A stretch of 64,000 bases of DNA from Anniella stebbinsi (Eukaryota; Chordata; Lepidosauria; Squamata; Anniellidae): positions 307,983,154 through 308,047,153 of the forward strand of contig JARDYH010000001.1 of the NCBI GenBank assembly GCA_029215795.1, read 5' to 3'. Below the pieces are notes generated by a model. It saw only the letters and a program-made list of their open reading frames with translations, ran no database searches and was not told where the DNA came from. The position numbers were made by a program, and so were the translations under genes. Every line of letters starts with the position of its first letter. The stretch's first letter is position 1. Below are positions 1-11,294 of this stretch, one piece after another.

Positions 1-564
1 ATAAATCCAAAACATCCCAAAATATGAGGAAGAGGAGGAAAAGCAGTTGATTGCAGACTAACAACTGAAAATGGCAACTCAAGGTCAGTGTCATGAAACC
101 AAAAGCAGTGAAGAGAAACCAATCATCTATGCAGAATACAAGTAACTGGCGAGCAAATTGGGATTCCTTAGAGCTCACAATAGAAAGGTCAATAGTGAGA
201 GCAGTTTCAGTGAAGTGGCGGAAGCCATAGCCAAGTTAGCAAGCAGGTCAGTCATATCAAAGCCGTGATGTACATATGCAAGCTAATGCAATGTAGGAGA
301 TGGTTTCATCCTTAATGTAGTATTTATTGATTACCATTATTTATACCTTGCTTTTCAGGGCATAATCCTTCTAAAGTGATTTGCAAGTAATATCAAAATA
401 CATTTTTAAAAAACACAACAAGCGATATCTACATATAACAGGTCATCAGGATAGAAGAGCATTTGGTGGCGCATGGCTCTCTTTGGGGGGAAGGGGAGAA
501 AGTCTGGCTGGAACAGGGTCCCAAGGACATCTTTGCCTTCCTCCCTTACTCTCCTATGAAATTG

Positions 565-785
565 GTGTATTTAATTTAAGAGAGTCATGAAGACTGCTCT
601 CTTCCGACAGTCCTATCCAGATTAATTTTAAGATGTTTTTAATGATGTATTTTTTGTTTTTATAAAAATTTTAACTGTTGTGATTTTTGTGTTTTATATT
701 GTTGTTGTTCCCTGCCTCGATCCGGAGGGAGAGGCGGGTTAAAAATAATAATAATAATAATAATAATAATTATTATTATTATTGG
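565..785 (+). repeat. L2-type LINE 3' end, GC-hairpin tail type
   Basis: The last coding codons (reading near [12 protein letters not shown] of L2 reverse transcriptase) are followed by a T-rich 3' UTR, the stem-like CGATCCGGAGGGAGAGGCGGG and an (AAT)n/(ATT)n tail (about 742-783). It matches the end of the longer copy at 48775-50042. It is 5' truncated, as is usual for LINEs. Confidence 0.85.
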
Positions 786-985
786 TGGTAAATGGCCCTG
801 TGGGGGAGAGAGGGGACAGACCAGTTCTAGCAGCTGCTGCCTCCCTCACTTTCCTGCAATTCTTCCTACAGACAGTTGGTGGAAGATGGCCTGGGCTGGG
901 GAGGGGGGTTGAGGTACAGAGAAAATCCAACTAGAGCAGGCTCTCAGATCTTCTTCACTTGCCTCTTCCTCTCCCTTGGAACCCT

Positions 986-1212
986 TTCTATCAATAGCTA
1001 CTAGTCCTGATGGCTATGTGCTACCTCCAATATCAGAGGAAGTAAGCCTACATATACCAGTTGCTGGGGAACGTGGGTGGAAGGTGCTGTTGCACCGTGA
1101 CCTGCTTGTGGGTCCCTGGTCGACAGCTGGTTGGCCACAGTGTGAACAGAGTGCTGGACTAGATGGACCCTTGGTCTGATCCAGTATGGCTCTACTTATG
1201 GTCATATGTTCC
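986..1212 (+). repeat. CR1-type LINE 3' end
   Basis: The sequence runs from AGCTACTAGTCCTGATGG through CCAGTTGCTGGGGAAC to GGACTAGATGGACCCTTGG and a short terminal repeat near TTATGGTCATATG. Related pieces are at 14528-14735 (+), 32300-32645 (-) and 6205-6292 (-). The CR1 assignment rests on the GGACTAGATG... 3' UTR and on the reverse transcriptase remnant in the 34395-34985 copy. Confidence 0.8.
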
Positions 1213-1758
1213 CACAGGGCAGCTGGTGGTAAAATGGGGCAAAGTTGAAATTTTATGTTGAAATTGCCAAAGCACTCTCAAGTTTCCCATCATTCAAGGC
1301 CAGGATAAGAAACGTATGGATTGCTTCCAGAGCTAGTAAGTTACCATTTTCCCCCTCCCAAACACACACACTCACAAAAATCCTGCAGTGAATTTCAAAA
1401 AAAAATTAAAGAATTTGCTTGCTTATTATAGAGTGCCATTGTAAATAGCTAAGAAAATAGATATTCTCCAGTCCATATATAGAACATCTAAACTAGTTTT
1501 TCAGAGTGTCTGTTTTTTTAAAAATATCCTGCTTAGAATTTAATCACTTTTTCAGTTTCAGTCCTTTGCAAGCTAGAATAAGGACAAGAAAAGTAGCTGA
1601 AGAGGTAGGCAGCCTGTTGCAAAGTTTTACACTGGGCACAGTGTTACTATATCACCAAAAGTGATACATTAAAATATGGGTGTTGACAGAGTGTTAATAG
1701 AATGTAGTAAATACAACTTTTACTGAATATCCTCATAGTTTCATAACTACGACACAGT

Positions 1759-2148
1759 GACCCAGTTTGCACGTCACGAAGCAATTACTGGGTTAATTCT
1801 CAGGGACGAGTGAAGCAGCAAGCTAACTGCTTCCTGGATGCTTGCCGTTTCTACTTTTGATTAACACCCCAAGAATACCCCTTCTTGGCTTGTTTTGTGA
1901 CGTCCAAACCCAGAAATTCTGAGTTGTTTATGGATTAAACTATGAAAATTAACCCGACAACAAACCATGGACAATTGTTGGGTTAACTCTGGGTTGTTAA
2001 CTCTGGCACGTCGCAAAGCAACCTAAGAACAGGATGTTCCTAGGTTAATTGTAAGCAGAAAGAATGAACACACTCATCACTTCACTCATTCTCAGCAATT
2101 TCTGGGTTAAACAATCCAGGAATTGCAGCGTGATGTCAGAACTGGGGC
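1759..2148. mobile_element. Small inverted-repeat DNA element (MITE-like), nested structure
   Basis: The left end CCCAGTTTGCACGTCACG (1761 on) and right end CGTGATGTCAGAACTGGGG are inverted matches extending to about 30 bp, including CAATT. An internal inverted copy of the same end lies at 1898-1914 (TTTGTGACGTCCAAACCCAG), so one element may sit inside another or be a shorter version. It contains no open frame of note. Superfamily is not assigned. Confidence 0.7.
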
Positions 2149-2315
2149 AATGCCTTCTTAGTGGACACAAGCTATTCAGGTTTTTTTAAAAAAAGAGCAA
2201 GAGCATCCTATAACTTTTACATACCTAAAAGTTACAGGATTTCTGCACTGATTTTCAGCAAATCTGGGTAGATTGGTTTCACTGCCCACCATACAAAGCA
2301 ATACAAACTGAGAGG

Positions 2316-2926
2316 ATAGGTCGGGGTGGGGACCTTCTTTCAGCCCAAGGACCAAATTAAATTTCAGAGAAGCTCACAGGGGCCACATTCCAGTACTAGG
2401 CACGGCAAAAGTGGAAAAGGCAAAAAGGCTGGGGCAAAAACACAAAAGTCCAGCAAATTGTAGCTTTAAGCTCTTACCGCCAGGAGTTAAGCCAGGGGAA
2501 AGCGACAACTTTTGGTCCGGGGGATGGAATGCAACAAGAAAAATAAGCAGAGAAAGTTCACGCCTTTCACCAGCCAATGAAGCTGTCACAGCTGAATGTC
2601 TCTTTGGATCCCCAAGATAGATGAGAAATCGTTCCTAGGGCCACCTGTCTCGCTCCAAGGGGAAATGTGTGTGCTGCCAGCTTCATTGGCTGATGAGAGG
2701 TGTGAGCTTCCTCTGCTTATTTTTCTTTCTGCATTCATTTTCTATCAACAAACTGTCATCCTTTTGCACAACTGGCTTTGTTTCAATCTTGGTAATACAA
2801 AAGAATCGATTTGATTAGGACCTGACAGAATCAGGGCCTCCAGATCAACACAGGAACCCCGGTGGGCTAGATTTGGATCCCAGGAGGGCCAGATTTGGCC
2901 CATGGGCAAGAGATTCCCCACTCCTG
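2316..2926. mobile_element. DNA-transposon-like element with an internal foldback insert
   Basis: The left edge GGGGTGGGGACCTTCTTTCA and right edge GCCCATGGGCAAGAGATTCC, then CCACTCCTG, are inverted matches of a common non-autonomous element type (probably hAT-like, from resemblance only). Inside, about 2530-2830 is a different repeat with arms at 2537-2585 and 2677-2727 in opposite orientation; it shares sequence with 37916-38160. Confidence 0.6.
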
Positions 2927-4244
2927 TGACAGGTCAACCAAACACCCAGATGTTCCTAAGTACCAGGGACTCCTCTTTGGGCAAAAGAAAGATTAATATA
3001 AACTACAAATTTTTATCTCTAGCCAGTTATTATAGCAGCTGTATAGATAAATTATCAGAAAAAGAAATCTGTGATCATTCATGGTAAAGGAGAGACATTT
3101 GAAGAAGCAACAGAAGAGCAGCAGATCCCCCTTTTAATTTCTGTCTAGATTGGTTAAAAGGAAAAAAATTAAGCTAAAAATAGAAAATTCAAATACTAAG
3201 ATTTTGAAAGGTTTCATCACCATGGAGAAAAATATTCTAACTGGAATGCAAAAAGAAAGAAATGTGCTGAATTAAAGAATATTCAAACTATACAAAAGTA
3301 TTTTCCTAACAGGAATATGCATTAGACTGTGGAAATGATCTCCCAAGAGATGGACCTGAAACGCAATAAAATTTAAAGAGAGAAAAAAGTACTTGAAAAA
3401 TGCAAGGAAAACCCCCTATCTTGGCTGTATAAGTGCTAGTAGATTAGATTCCCCTCCCCTGCAACCAAATCTCATGTTTGAACCAGATCTCATTTATATA
3501 ACAGCAGCCAAGTAGAACCAGATTGCCTTGCCTGCCAAATTTTTAGGCTGCCTTTCTCAGTTGTTAAAACATAGTTGCAGTGGAAACACACACTAACCCT
3601 CTTCTCAATTTATCAGCTAAAGTTTTAAGCCAGCAGGATTGCAGGTAGTGGGTTATTAATGGCTCACTCAAGAGTAAAAAAACATAGCCTTGATTACTTC
3701 TCACAGGGTCATTTAAAGAAGAATAAAAAGATTTCTACAATATAGAAAGCACTTCACAAGATCAAGTACCTCTGACAAGTACCAAATACAAGAGGATTCA
3801 TCACCTGGTCAAGTGCTATGTACTGCAGCAGAGCCCTGCTAAATGCTAAAGATGAATTGCTACAGGAAAGCCAATTTGAAAGAATAAAGTCACACGTCTG
3901 TGTTCTGACCCGGAAACTAAATGAATCGCCTCTGATCCTACCTGTCCCACTGAGAAATAATTACCAGGCCAACAATAAGCTATTGCATTCAACAGCTGCA
4001 ATGGGTCATCAGATACCATGGTAATTGGATGTTTCAAAGGGAAAATAGAGAACACTTGACAAATACCCTCTGAAATAAGCTGAAGTGTTAATGGCTACCA
4101 TATGAAGGCAGCATCAGTATAGATTAAAAAGACATGAAGGCTATTCATCTAAAGAGCATCTTCTTATTAGACTTGTGGGAACATGTGATGGCAAACAGTG
4201 TCTCTTACTCTCATTTGTTTGAAATTGCTCTGGTGTATTGTGCC

Positions 4245-4482
4245 CCATCATCTATTACATTTATATCTCACCTTTTTTCCTCTTGCAAGGAACTCAAGGT
4301 GACTTACATAGTCTTCCTCCTCTCCATTTTATCCACACAACAACCCTGTGAGGTAGGTTAGGCTAAGAATCAGTGACTGGCCCAAAGTCAACCAGTGAAC
4401 TTCATAGCTGAATGGGAACTAGAACCCAGATCTCCCAGGTCCCAGTCCAATGCTCTAACCACTACACCACAATGGCTCTCAT
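4245..4482 (-). repeat. MIR-like tRNA-derived SINE
   Basis: On the minus strand the head reads GTGGTGTAGTGGTTAGAGCA (A box) and GGGTTCTAGTTCC (B box, decayed). A core with CTTTGGGCCAGTCACTG follows, then CTCACAGGGTTGTTGTG, GATAAAATGG and a tail with GATATAAATG. Order and spacing match CORE-SINEs of the MIR type. The Pol III boxes show a tRNA ancestry, but it is not a tRNA gene. Confidence 0.85.
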
Positions 4483-5679
4483 TGATGATACCAAGAAAAG
4501 AGACTATCAATAAAGAAAGCTTATTCTAACATCACCTGCCAAGAGAAGTTCTGCATCCTGTAGGCTAATTTTACATTCACAGGTTATTAACCAGCAGAGG
4601 TTTTTGCAGGGCAATTGTTCTCTGCAAACTGCATATGAAGCTTTAGTTTCCTTCCTTCTAGCCTTACAGATCCACTGTAGAACTTTAAAGCTAGAAGCAG
4701 CAAGATCTGCACAAAGCTGGCAACAGCCAGGATACTTCACTGCTTTTGTGGTTGAAGAAAACCATCTGGGCCCTTCTAGCTGTTGCTTGTTCTCTCTCCG
4801 CTGTCAGGAGAGTGCAAGAAAGGAGGCAGGCAGCAGCTGGAGCATCCAGCTTCCCACATAAGCAGCTGCAAAAAAAAAAGGCAAGCAGGGCAACAGATAA
4901 CCAGAGCAAGGATTGGAGAGCCACCCAATGGAGTATTTAACTGCAGAGATGTGCTAGCATTATTTCATTTCAAGAAGGTAACATAAATATTGCCATATGT
5001 TTAGTAGTGACAGTCTCATGTCAATTGCCCCGAAACAGAAATAGCATAACATTTTAAAAATTGATCCTCATTATTCATTTTAAAAGCTGCTTCTGTGAAT
5101 ATCTTTGCTTTATACCAAGAGTGGGCAGAACATAAATCTCCAGATGATTTGGACCCAGAAGCTCCTGCCAGAATGGCCAATGGTCAAGAATTCTGTGAGC
5201 TGAAGTTTAAAATATCTGCTTTCTGCTCTACCCTGCTTTATACCAGGAGATACCAGCAAAAAAGTCACATTAAATGAGAAGAGATCAAAGGAAAAACAGA
5301 TTTTTAAAAATTGACAGATGGTAAGAGGAGCTACTGCTTATATTAACTCTAAATGGACTCTTGTTACAGAAGACCAACTGCCCTAGATGTACCTCTATTA
5401 TATCTAAACCTCCTAAAGGGACAGCCAAAAGTTATCAAATTGCCTTGTACATTCCCAGTTACAGCTGATAATGCCAACAAGTGATAAGAAAAAGATCATG
5501 TATTCAAATCAAATTATTTCTAATGAATGTCATGTATATATTGGGACTGCCTAGCTTTATATGGATTCTTAAATTCTATCATAATCAGACAAGCATGGAG
5601 TTTCTGAAGAGCACAGAGAGGGGCTTTCAGTGACCATGAACCAGGGCATCAGTACGCTATGTAAACGTTTCTATTCCTA

Positions 5680-5802
5680 CAGCAGGGGTGGAGAATGGAT
5701 GATCCTCTACATGGTGTTGGACTGCAACTGCCATCTCCTAGCCAACACAGCCAATAGAGAGGACTGATGGGAGTTGCAGTCCAACAATATAGGAATGACG
5801 TG
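5680..5802. mobile_element. Palindromic MITE-like element
   Basis: GTTGGACTGCAACTGCCATC on the left is mirrored by GATGGGAGTTGCAGTCCAAC on the right around a short centre. Related elements lie at 8195-8528 (split by a LINE) and 62905-63048, with half copies at 12647-12705 and 35683-35775. The whole element is close to a hairpin of about 120 bp. Confidence 0.8.
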
Positions 5803-6204
5803 AAGAATTGAGATTACTTCTTTGGCCCTCAACAGAAACTCAACAAAGGAAGATTAAAACTTTGCAGAAGCAAAAGCATGCTCTTCTCAAATTTCATTAG
5901 AGTATTACAAATTTTATGCCACAATCCTGTGCATGTTCAGACAGAAAAAAATGCCTACAACTTCCAGCATCCAGTTAGTTATAGGCCTTTTTTCTGTCTA
6001 AACATGCATAGGCTTGATTAGTTACTTGGGCCAGTAGTATTCCAATCAAAAAAGCACATAGCACAAGTTCTGTGCCAAAAACAAAACCCAGCTAAGTCAC
6101 ATTATGCAAAATAATAATATATACATATGTTTAAAATAAAGATTCTGAAGATTGCTTAGCTGTAATGTTTAAGCAATCGGTAGATCCGCCTCTCACCACT
6201 ATTA

Positions 6205-6292
6205 ACATAAAGATAATTGACAGCCCTGCTGGATCAGTCCAAGTGTCCATCTAGTTTAGCATCCTGTTTCCCAAAATGGCCAGCCAGATGTG
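6205..6292 (-). repeat. CR1-type LINE 3' end fragment
   Basis: AGCCCTGCTGGATCAGTCCA and GTCCATCTAGTTTAGCATCC are the reverse complement of the 3' UTR seen at 986-1212. The copy is short and diverged. Confidence 0.7.
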
Positions 6293-7487
6293 TTGACTTT
6301 AAAATACACTTTTGGAAACATGCAATTCTGTGCTAGTGATATTTCAATTCTTGACCAAAAAAACCAAAACAAGCTTAGAATGGTTAGCGAGCCCATGCTC
6401 TCATTAGATGCCAAAGGTCATAAGAAGGGTTGGATCCAAAAGGTGCCCTTCCACTAGTGTCAAAACTTCTTCTGCCCATGGAAAGACTATTTCTGACTTC
6501 ATAGAAAAGCATTCCATGAGAAAAATGACCCCAAATCCAGAAAGGTCATGGAAAAGGTTGCTTGCATGATATGCCTTTACATCAGCGAGTCTGCACTAAA
6601 TCATTCTAGACACACATTACTTTTTTCCCTCCCATGGTTTTATGCTATTTTTATCATGACTGTTATGACTGATGGTCTTGATAAACCAAATTTATTCTGG
6701 CATTGTCAAACTGATCTCCCTCCCATACCTTCTTCCTTCAGTCCCCTTCCCATGTGTCTCTTGTCTTTTAGATTGTAAGCCTGGGGGAAGGGCCTGTGTC
6801 TTACTTTGATTTATGTACAGCATCTCATGAATGTAGGCGTTCTAGAAATAATTATTAATAATTATTCAGACTCCCTACATGGAAGCCCATCTTCACTGAA
6901 ATGCCACTCAGGACAATTCATGTGCCTGATGCATGCTAGACAAAGCAGTCCCCACCCCCAAATCGTTCCCTTCACATTTTTTTTAAAAAAAGGAATGGCA
7001 CAGAACAGTTTGCATAAAATCTGGCTTGAAAAACACAGAAGGGAAGACAGGTAACTGATCCCTACTAATGAGATAAGTTATCCCACAGCTACCAGAATGA
7101 AGAGAAGGCATGCAGAATGAAAAGAGGTACAATTTCCAAACAAATTATTTTGTTCTGAGGGTTTTCTGATCTATATTCTATTTTCTTGAAGGCAGGCAGG
7201 CAGGCAAACAGTCACAGTTTATGAAACAGCGATGAAGGATTTCAGCGGGGGGGTTTTCCAGAGAGCAGAGCAACACACTGTCCTGAAAATCTGAATTTCA
7301 GTTTGTGTCAAACACAATAAAATCTACATATTCTCCATCACTTGCTGGAGACAGATGGCAGTATTCAGCAGAGTTCCATATTCATATGCAGAAATATATC
7401 ACCCTGTAAATTTAACCTTTTTGTGATCGAGGAAACTACTTACTACAGGCCCAAATCCAGGGAGATGCTCAGGACCAATATATCACA

Positions 7488-7937
7488 ATATTTATTTATT
7501 GCATTTATACACCACCCCATAGCCGAAGCTCTCTGGGAGGTTTACAAAGATTAAAAACATTGAACATTAAAAAACAATATACAAAATTTAAAGAGCATAA
7601 AAACCATAAAAACAGATTACAAATACAATATCCATTTAAAACAACTATTCTGGGAAAATAAAAAAGTCTTGACCTGGCACTGAAAAGATAACAATGTTGG
7701 TGCCAGGCGAGCCTCATCAAGGAGATCGTTCCATAATTGGGGGGCCACCACTTAAAAGGCCTCTCCCTTGTTGCCATCCTCCGAGCTTCCCGCAGAGTAG
7801 GCACCCAGAGGAGGACCTTAGATGTTGAGCGCAGTGTATGAGTAGGTTCATGTCAGGGGAGGCGTTCCATCAGGTATTGTGGTCCCAAGCCGTGTAAGGC
7901 TTCATAGGTCAAAACCAGCACCTTGAATCTGGCTAGC
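7488..7937 (-). repeat. L2-type LINE 3' end, (AAAT)n tail type
   Basis: On the minus strand the remnant of the reverse transcriptase C-terminus reads near KVLVLTYEALHGLGPQYL with later WN/LL residues. A T-rich UTR follows, then GAGAGCTTCGGCTATGGGG and a tail of ATAAATAAATA. This 3' end differs from the CGATCCGGAGGG tail type, so two L2 subfamilies are present in the window. Confidence 0.82.
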
Positions 7938-8194
7938 TTTCATGTAAAGAGGGTGTTATAAAAATCAAGGCTAAATCAATAGCTAATCTCTTAACACTTT
8001 CTCCTAATTTCAAAGTGTGCTGGAGAATTCTGAAGCAACCCGTAAATGTGAACACTGCAAACTGGCTGCATAAGAAAGTGACTACAAGAGAATGCAATAA
8101 TCTAAAGATTATGCAGAAGTCCTCTGTTTCCTTTCCAAAAGATCTATATCCAATTAAAGTACATTTTTTTTCTTTAAATGAGAGCATGGTGTAG

Positions 8195-8528
8195 GGCAGG
8201 AGTGGCCAACTTGTGAGCCAGCATATGGTCTAGCCTGGGGTTTTGTGTTTTTGTGTTGTTGTTGTGCTTTGACCCAGAAGGATATTGTAATTTTAACTTG
8301 TTTTTATGCTTTATGCTTAAAAATTTTGTATATTGGTGTTTTAATTGTTCAATGTTTTTAATTTTTGTAAACCGCCCAGACAGCTTCGGCTATGGGGCGG
8401 TATATAAATGGAATAAAATAAATAAATAAATAAACTTCCATGACCCCTCACCATCGGTTACACTGACTATGGTTTATGGGAGCTGCAAGCCAAAATATCT
8501 GGAGGGCCACAAGTCGCCCACTCCTGGT
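8195..8528. mobile_element. Palindromic MITE-like element split by a LINE 3' end
   Basis: GGCAGGAGTGGCCAACTTGTG at the left and GGAGGGCCACAAGTCGCCCA then CTCCTG at the right are inverted ends of the element type at 5680. A separate + strand L2 3' end sits between them. The LINE therefore inserted into the older element. Confidence 0.78.
8226..8434 (+). repeat. L2-type LINE 3' UTR, (AAAT)n tail type, inserted in a MITE
   Basis: TTTTGTGTTGTTGTTGTG, a T-rich UTR, CCGCCCAGACAGCTTCGGC, TATGGGGCGGTATATAAATG and (AAAT)n up to 8434 match the minus-strand copy ending at 7488. Only the 3' UTR is present. Confidence 0.82.
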
Positions 8529-10576
8529 GTAGGAGCTGGCTGTAAAATGTGAGGAAATTCAAGTTGGAATTCCCCACTCAACAATAAACGACTTGATTAC
8601 CTTGATCAAATCACACACACCGCTAACCAAGCTCACGGGATTGTTGTGTGGCTAAAACTACTATTTTAAATTCCTTGGTGAAAGGGCAGGATACCAATGT
8701 AATTATAAATATTTTGAAGTTTTAAAGCAATCTGTGAAGTTTCAGGAACTGAGTTCATTCTCCAGAACACCAGAAGCAACACAATCTACTATTTAAAGAA
8801 GGCTATGTACAATACTGTTATTGTAAAAAAAAAAAAAAAGTAAAATCATTTAGTCCTAATGTTCTTACATCCTTAGAGAATACAAGGATGTATGGTGGAG
8901 AAAGGAGAAGATATTGTACTCTTTCTGCCCTGGTAAAGATCAAAGAGAACCCTGCAACACCTTTCTACCCTGAAATGGTTTTTATTTTATTTTATTTATA
9001 GTCTATCAACATATAAATGCAAAGGGATGCGGCCAGGAAATTCAGCACACATACACACACACAAAGTCATTGTGAAATATCACTGGGGGAAGGTTCCTCC
9101 TCAAAAGGCCCCTCTACAAGCTTCTCTATCAGCCAATGAGGATAACTGCATAGAAAGGACAGAATACCTCAAATGCACAGAGGGGCAGAGATCACAATGG
9201 AACGTTTGTTAGCAAAAAGCACAGCTAGCACATAGGACAGAAACACACTCCTTCCCCCACTCAGCATGAAATAAAAGGCGGTCTTGGTATGGCTGACTGA
9301 ATCGCTTTCCTGAATGGACCCCTTCCCTGTGTGAATATTATCTGCAGGGGAACACATTTCTCCACAGGTATCTGCCTAGCCCTATGAATGAAGAATGTAC
9401 CATTTCTTTTTAGCAGTCGAACCCCTTTCCTTAGAGGATGAATAGGAGGCAGTAATGGAAATAACGAAGGGTTGCTCTTGCTGAGCTTTCCCCATCACAA
9501 TGGGCCCCAGCAGGCTGCCTCACTCCTACTCCTGCAGTGCTGCTTAGGGAAAGCTATTAGGCGGCTGACGCTTCTACATCTCTCCACTCATTTACATCTT
9601 ACACAAACAACACCACAAAGAAAAGGGGAAGACACACTCATTCCCTGTGTGCTTCCGAGTAGTTAATTGCTGGAGCATGAAATGACAGCTCCAAAGAACA
9701 AGGGTTCTGCCTCCACCATAAATTCTCTTTCCAGAAGATTATTTCCTGCTGTTCTAGGAGGAGCCAAATTCAGACTACCTACTCTAGAGATGTTTAACTG
9801 GAATTCAGGGGCACACAGGGTTAGTCTTTTGACCCCAGTTGGTGGCACTCTAGAATGAGCACAGGTTGTGATGAAGTGCTCCATCTCCCCAGTCCCAGAT
9901 GGAGAGTGTTTTTGAAGATGTGAGAAAAATCTAACCTGGACAAGCAGTTTACAGGTCATATGAAAGCCCAGAACAAGAGAAAATTCTGCAGCTGTTTGAG
10001 GAGCTACAATGTGTTGTCAGATCAGCGGCAAGGAGAGTAATGCAAAATATCACATGGAAGAGTCCTAACCCACATAGAAATTGAATAAACTAATGGGATG
10101 CTCAAAAACAGGTCAGAAAAGACACACATGCATAAATTCGCTAATCACAAAATACTCTGGGAAACAGTGTTGGGTCAAAAAGATAGTTGGTTGCAGATAT
10201 TCACTGATCACTTGACAATATGGGGCACAATTTTTGAGAGTCATAATATAAGAGACTAAGCTAATCAGACAGGTCATCTAGCAAGCCTGGGGTTATTACT
10301 GTACTCTTCAGCTATGATTAGGGATCTTATTCATAAGTTTCACCCCAATATTAAGTTAGCTTTTATCCACTGGCTCAATACAGGACCAAGAATACATGAA
10401 GCCAAAACCCTGCTCAACTATGAAGTTACTATTTTGAATAAGTCATTCTCCTTCTTTTCAGCACCATAGTTATACAATGGCTAGAACAGGCTATAGGGCT
10501 GCTATGGCAATGAACATTAACAGTCCTCAAAAGTGTTCTGTACTTTTAATATGTGACAGAAATTAGGATTAACACA

Positions 10577-10724
10577 CTACGGGTGCAATCCTAGGGCCAC
10601 TAGATGCTCTCTAGATGGCCATAGGGTTTTTTGATTTCTGGGAACTGAGGTGTGAGCCAGCACTCTGACCTCAGTTTCCAGAAACCACTGTTGTCTGTCT
10701 CCATAGCATTGCACCCTAACACAG
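10577..10724. mobile_element. Small inverted-repeat element with GGGTGCAATCCTAGG end
   Basis: The left end GGGTGCAATCCTAGG is mirrored by CATTGCACCCTAAC on the right. A CTGGGAACTGAGG/CCTCAGTTTCCAG inner pair adds to the inverted symmetry. Similar CAATCCTA starts occur at 27085, 57484, 62327 and at the window end (63985), so this end motif is shared by many short elements. Confidence 0.65.
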
Positions 10725-11111
10725 ACATCATATATTCGATAAGGGGAGCAGACATAAGCTTTGGCTAATAAGGGGTTATTATGCATATTGAAAAAGACAA
10801 CGGAAGAACACAATGATCCTCTTGACTGATACTGATCTTGATTTTGACAGCTGAACAGACCTCAGTTGAACCAGCTATTCTGTTTACTTAATTTGTCATC
10901 TAAATGACAAACAGCATGAAAAGTCAGAGAGAGCAGCAGTTAGTATAATTTGTCTTTCACGTATTAAAAATAAAGAGACTGGTTAATATTTTTAATTCCT
11001 GGTTTTTGAGAAGTATAAACTAATCCTGCTCTCTTTACAGAATGCCCAAGGCACTCATGAAAAGAAGAGGAAGAAAAGGTCGGGCTTGGTGGAATAAGGA
11101 TGGACACTTAC

Positions 11112-11294
11112 TCAAAGTCTTCAAATTCCAGATCATTTCCTTCTACAGATGGACCTGTATTCTCAGAGGCGGAAGCAGAAGATGAGGAAGAACGAAGTCG
11201 ATTTTGCTGATATCGCATGGATCGCTGGCGAATACTATCTCTGCGCGAAAGATACTGGATCATTCTCTGGGCATAATAAGCAGCAGGAGACAAC
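11112..11294 (-). CDS. AMBRA1: AMBRA1 coding exon 8 (residues 728-789), last in window
   Basis: The 183-bp exon starts after TTCTCAG with the last base of Arg728. It codes [20 protein letters not shown] and on to [12 protein letters not shown], with a serine-rich stretch before ENTGPSVEG. It ends in a split Glu789 codon (GA) at donor GTAAGT; reading through gives an immediate TAA. Both ends are phase 2, so it too is frame-neutral if skipped. The next human segment (DNGDRSRHRAPRN onward) was looked for between 1 and 11111 and not found. Confidence 0.96.

Larger units (their letters stand above)
1..11111 (-). other. AMBRA1: AMBRA1 intron after coding exon 8 (partial)
   Basis: The intron begins GTAAGTGTCC at 11111 and runs off the window. 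It holds L2 3' ends (565-785, 7488-7937, 8226-8434), CR1 ends (986-1212, 6205-6292), small inverted-repeat elements (1759-2148, 2316-2926, 5680-5802, 8195-8528, 10577-10724) and a MIR-like SINE (4245-4482). I recognise nothing in 1-560, 1220-1755, 2930-4240, 4490-5675, 5810-6200, 6300-7485 or 8530-10570, apart from short A/T runs and a possible old repeat tail near 8985-9010. Confidence 0.9.

Noticed and set aside
4430..4482. tRNA-like A and B boxes
   Set aside because: A full cloverleaf cannot be formed and a SINE body follows directly. Likewise 54125-54200, 36480-36545 and 31600-31665.
1..11111. Possible ninth coding exon of AMBRA1 in the window
   Set aside because: I looked for the segment after FEDFE (DNGDRSRHRAPRN, then FVPRRFLLPEYLP) on the minus strand and found nothing similar.
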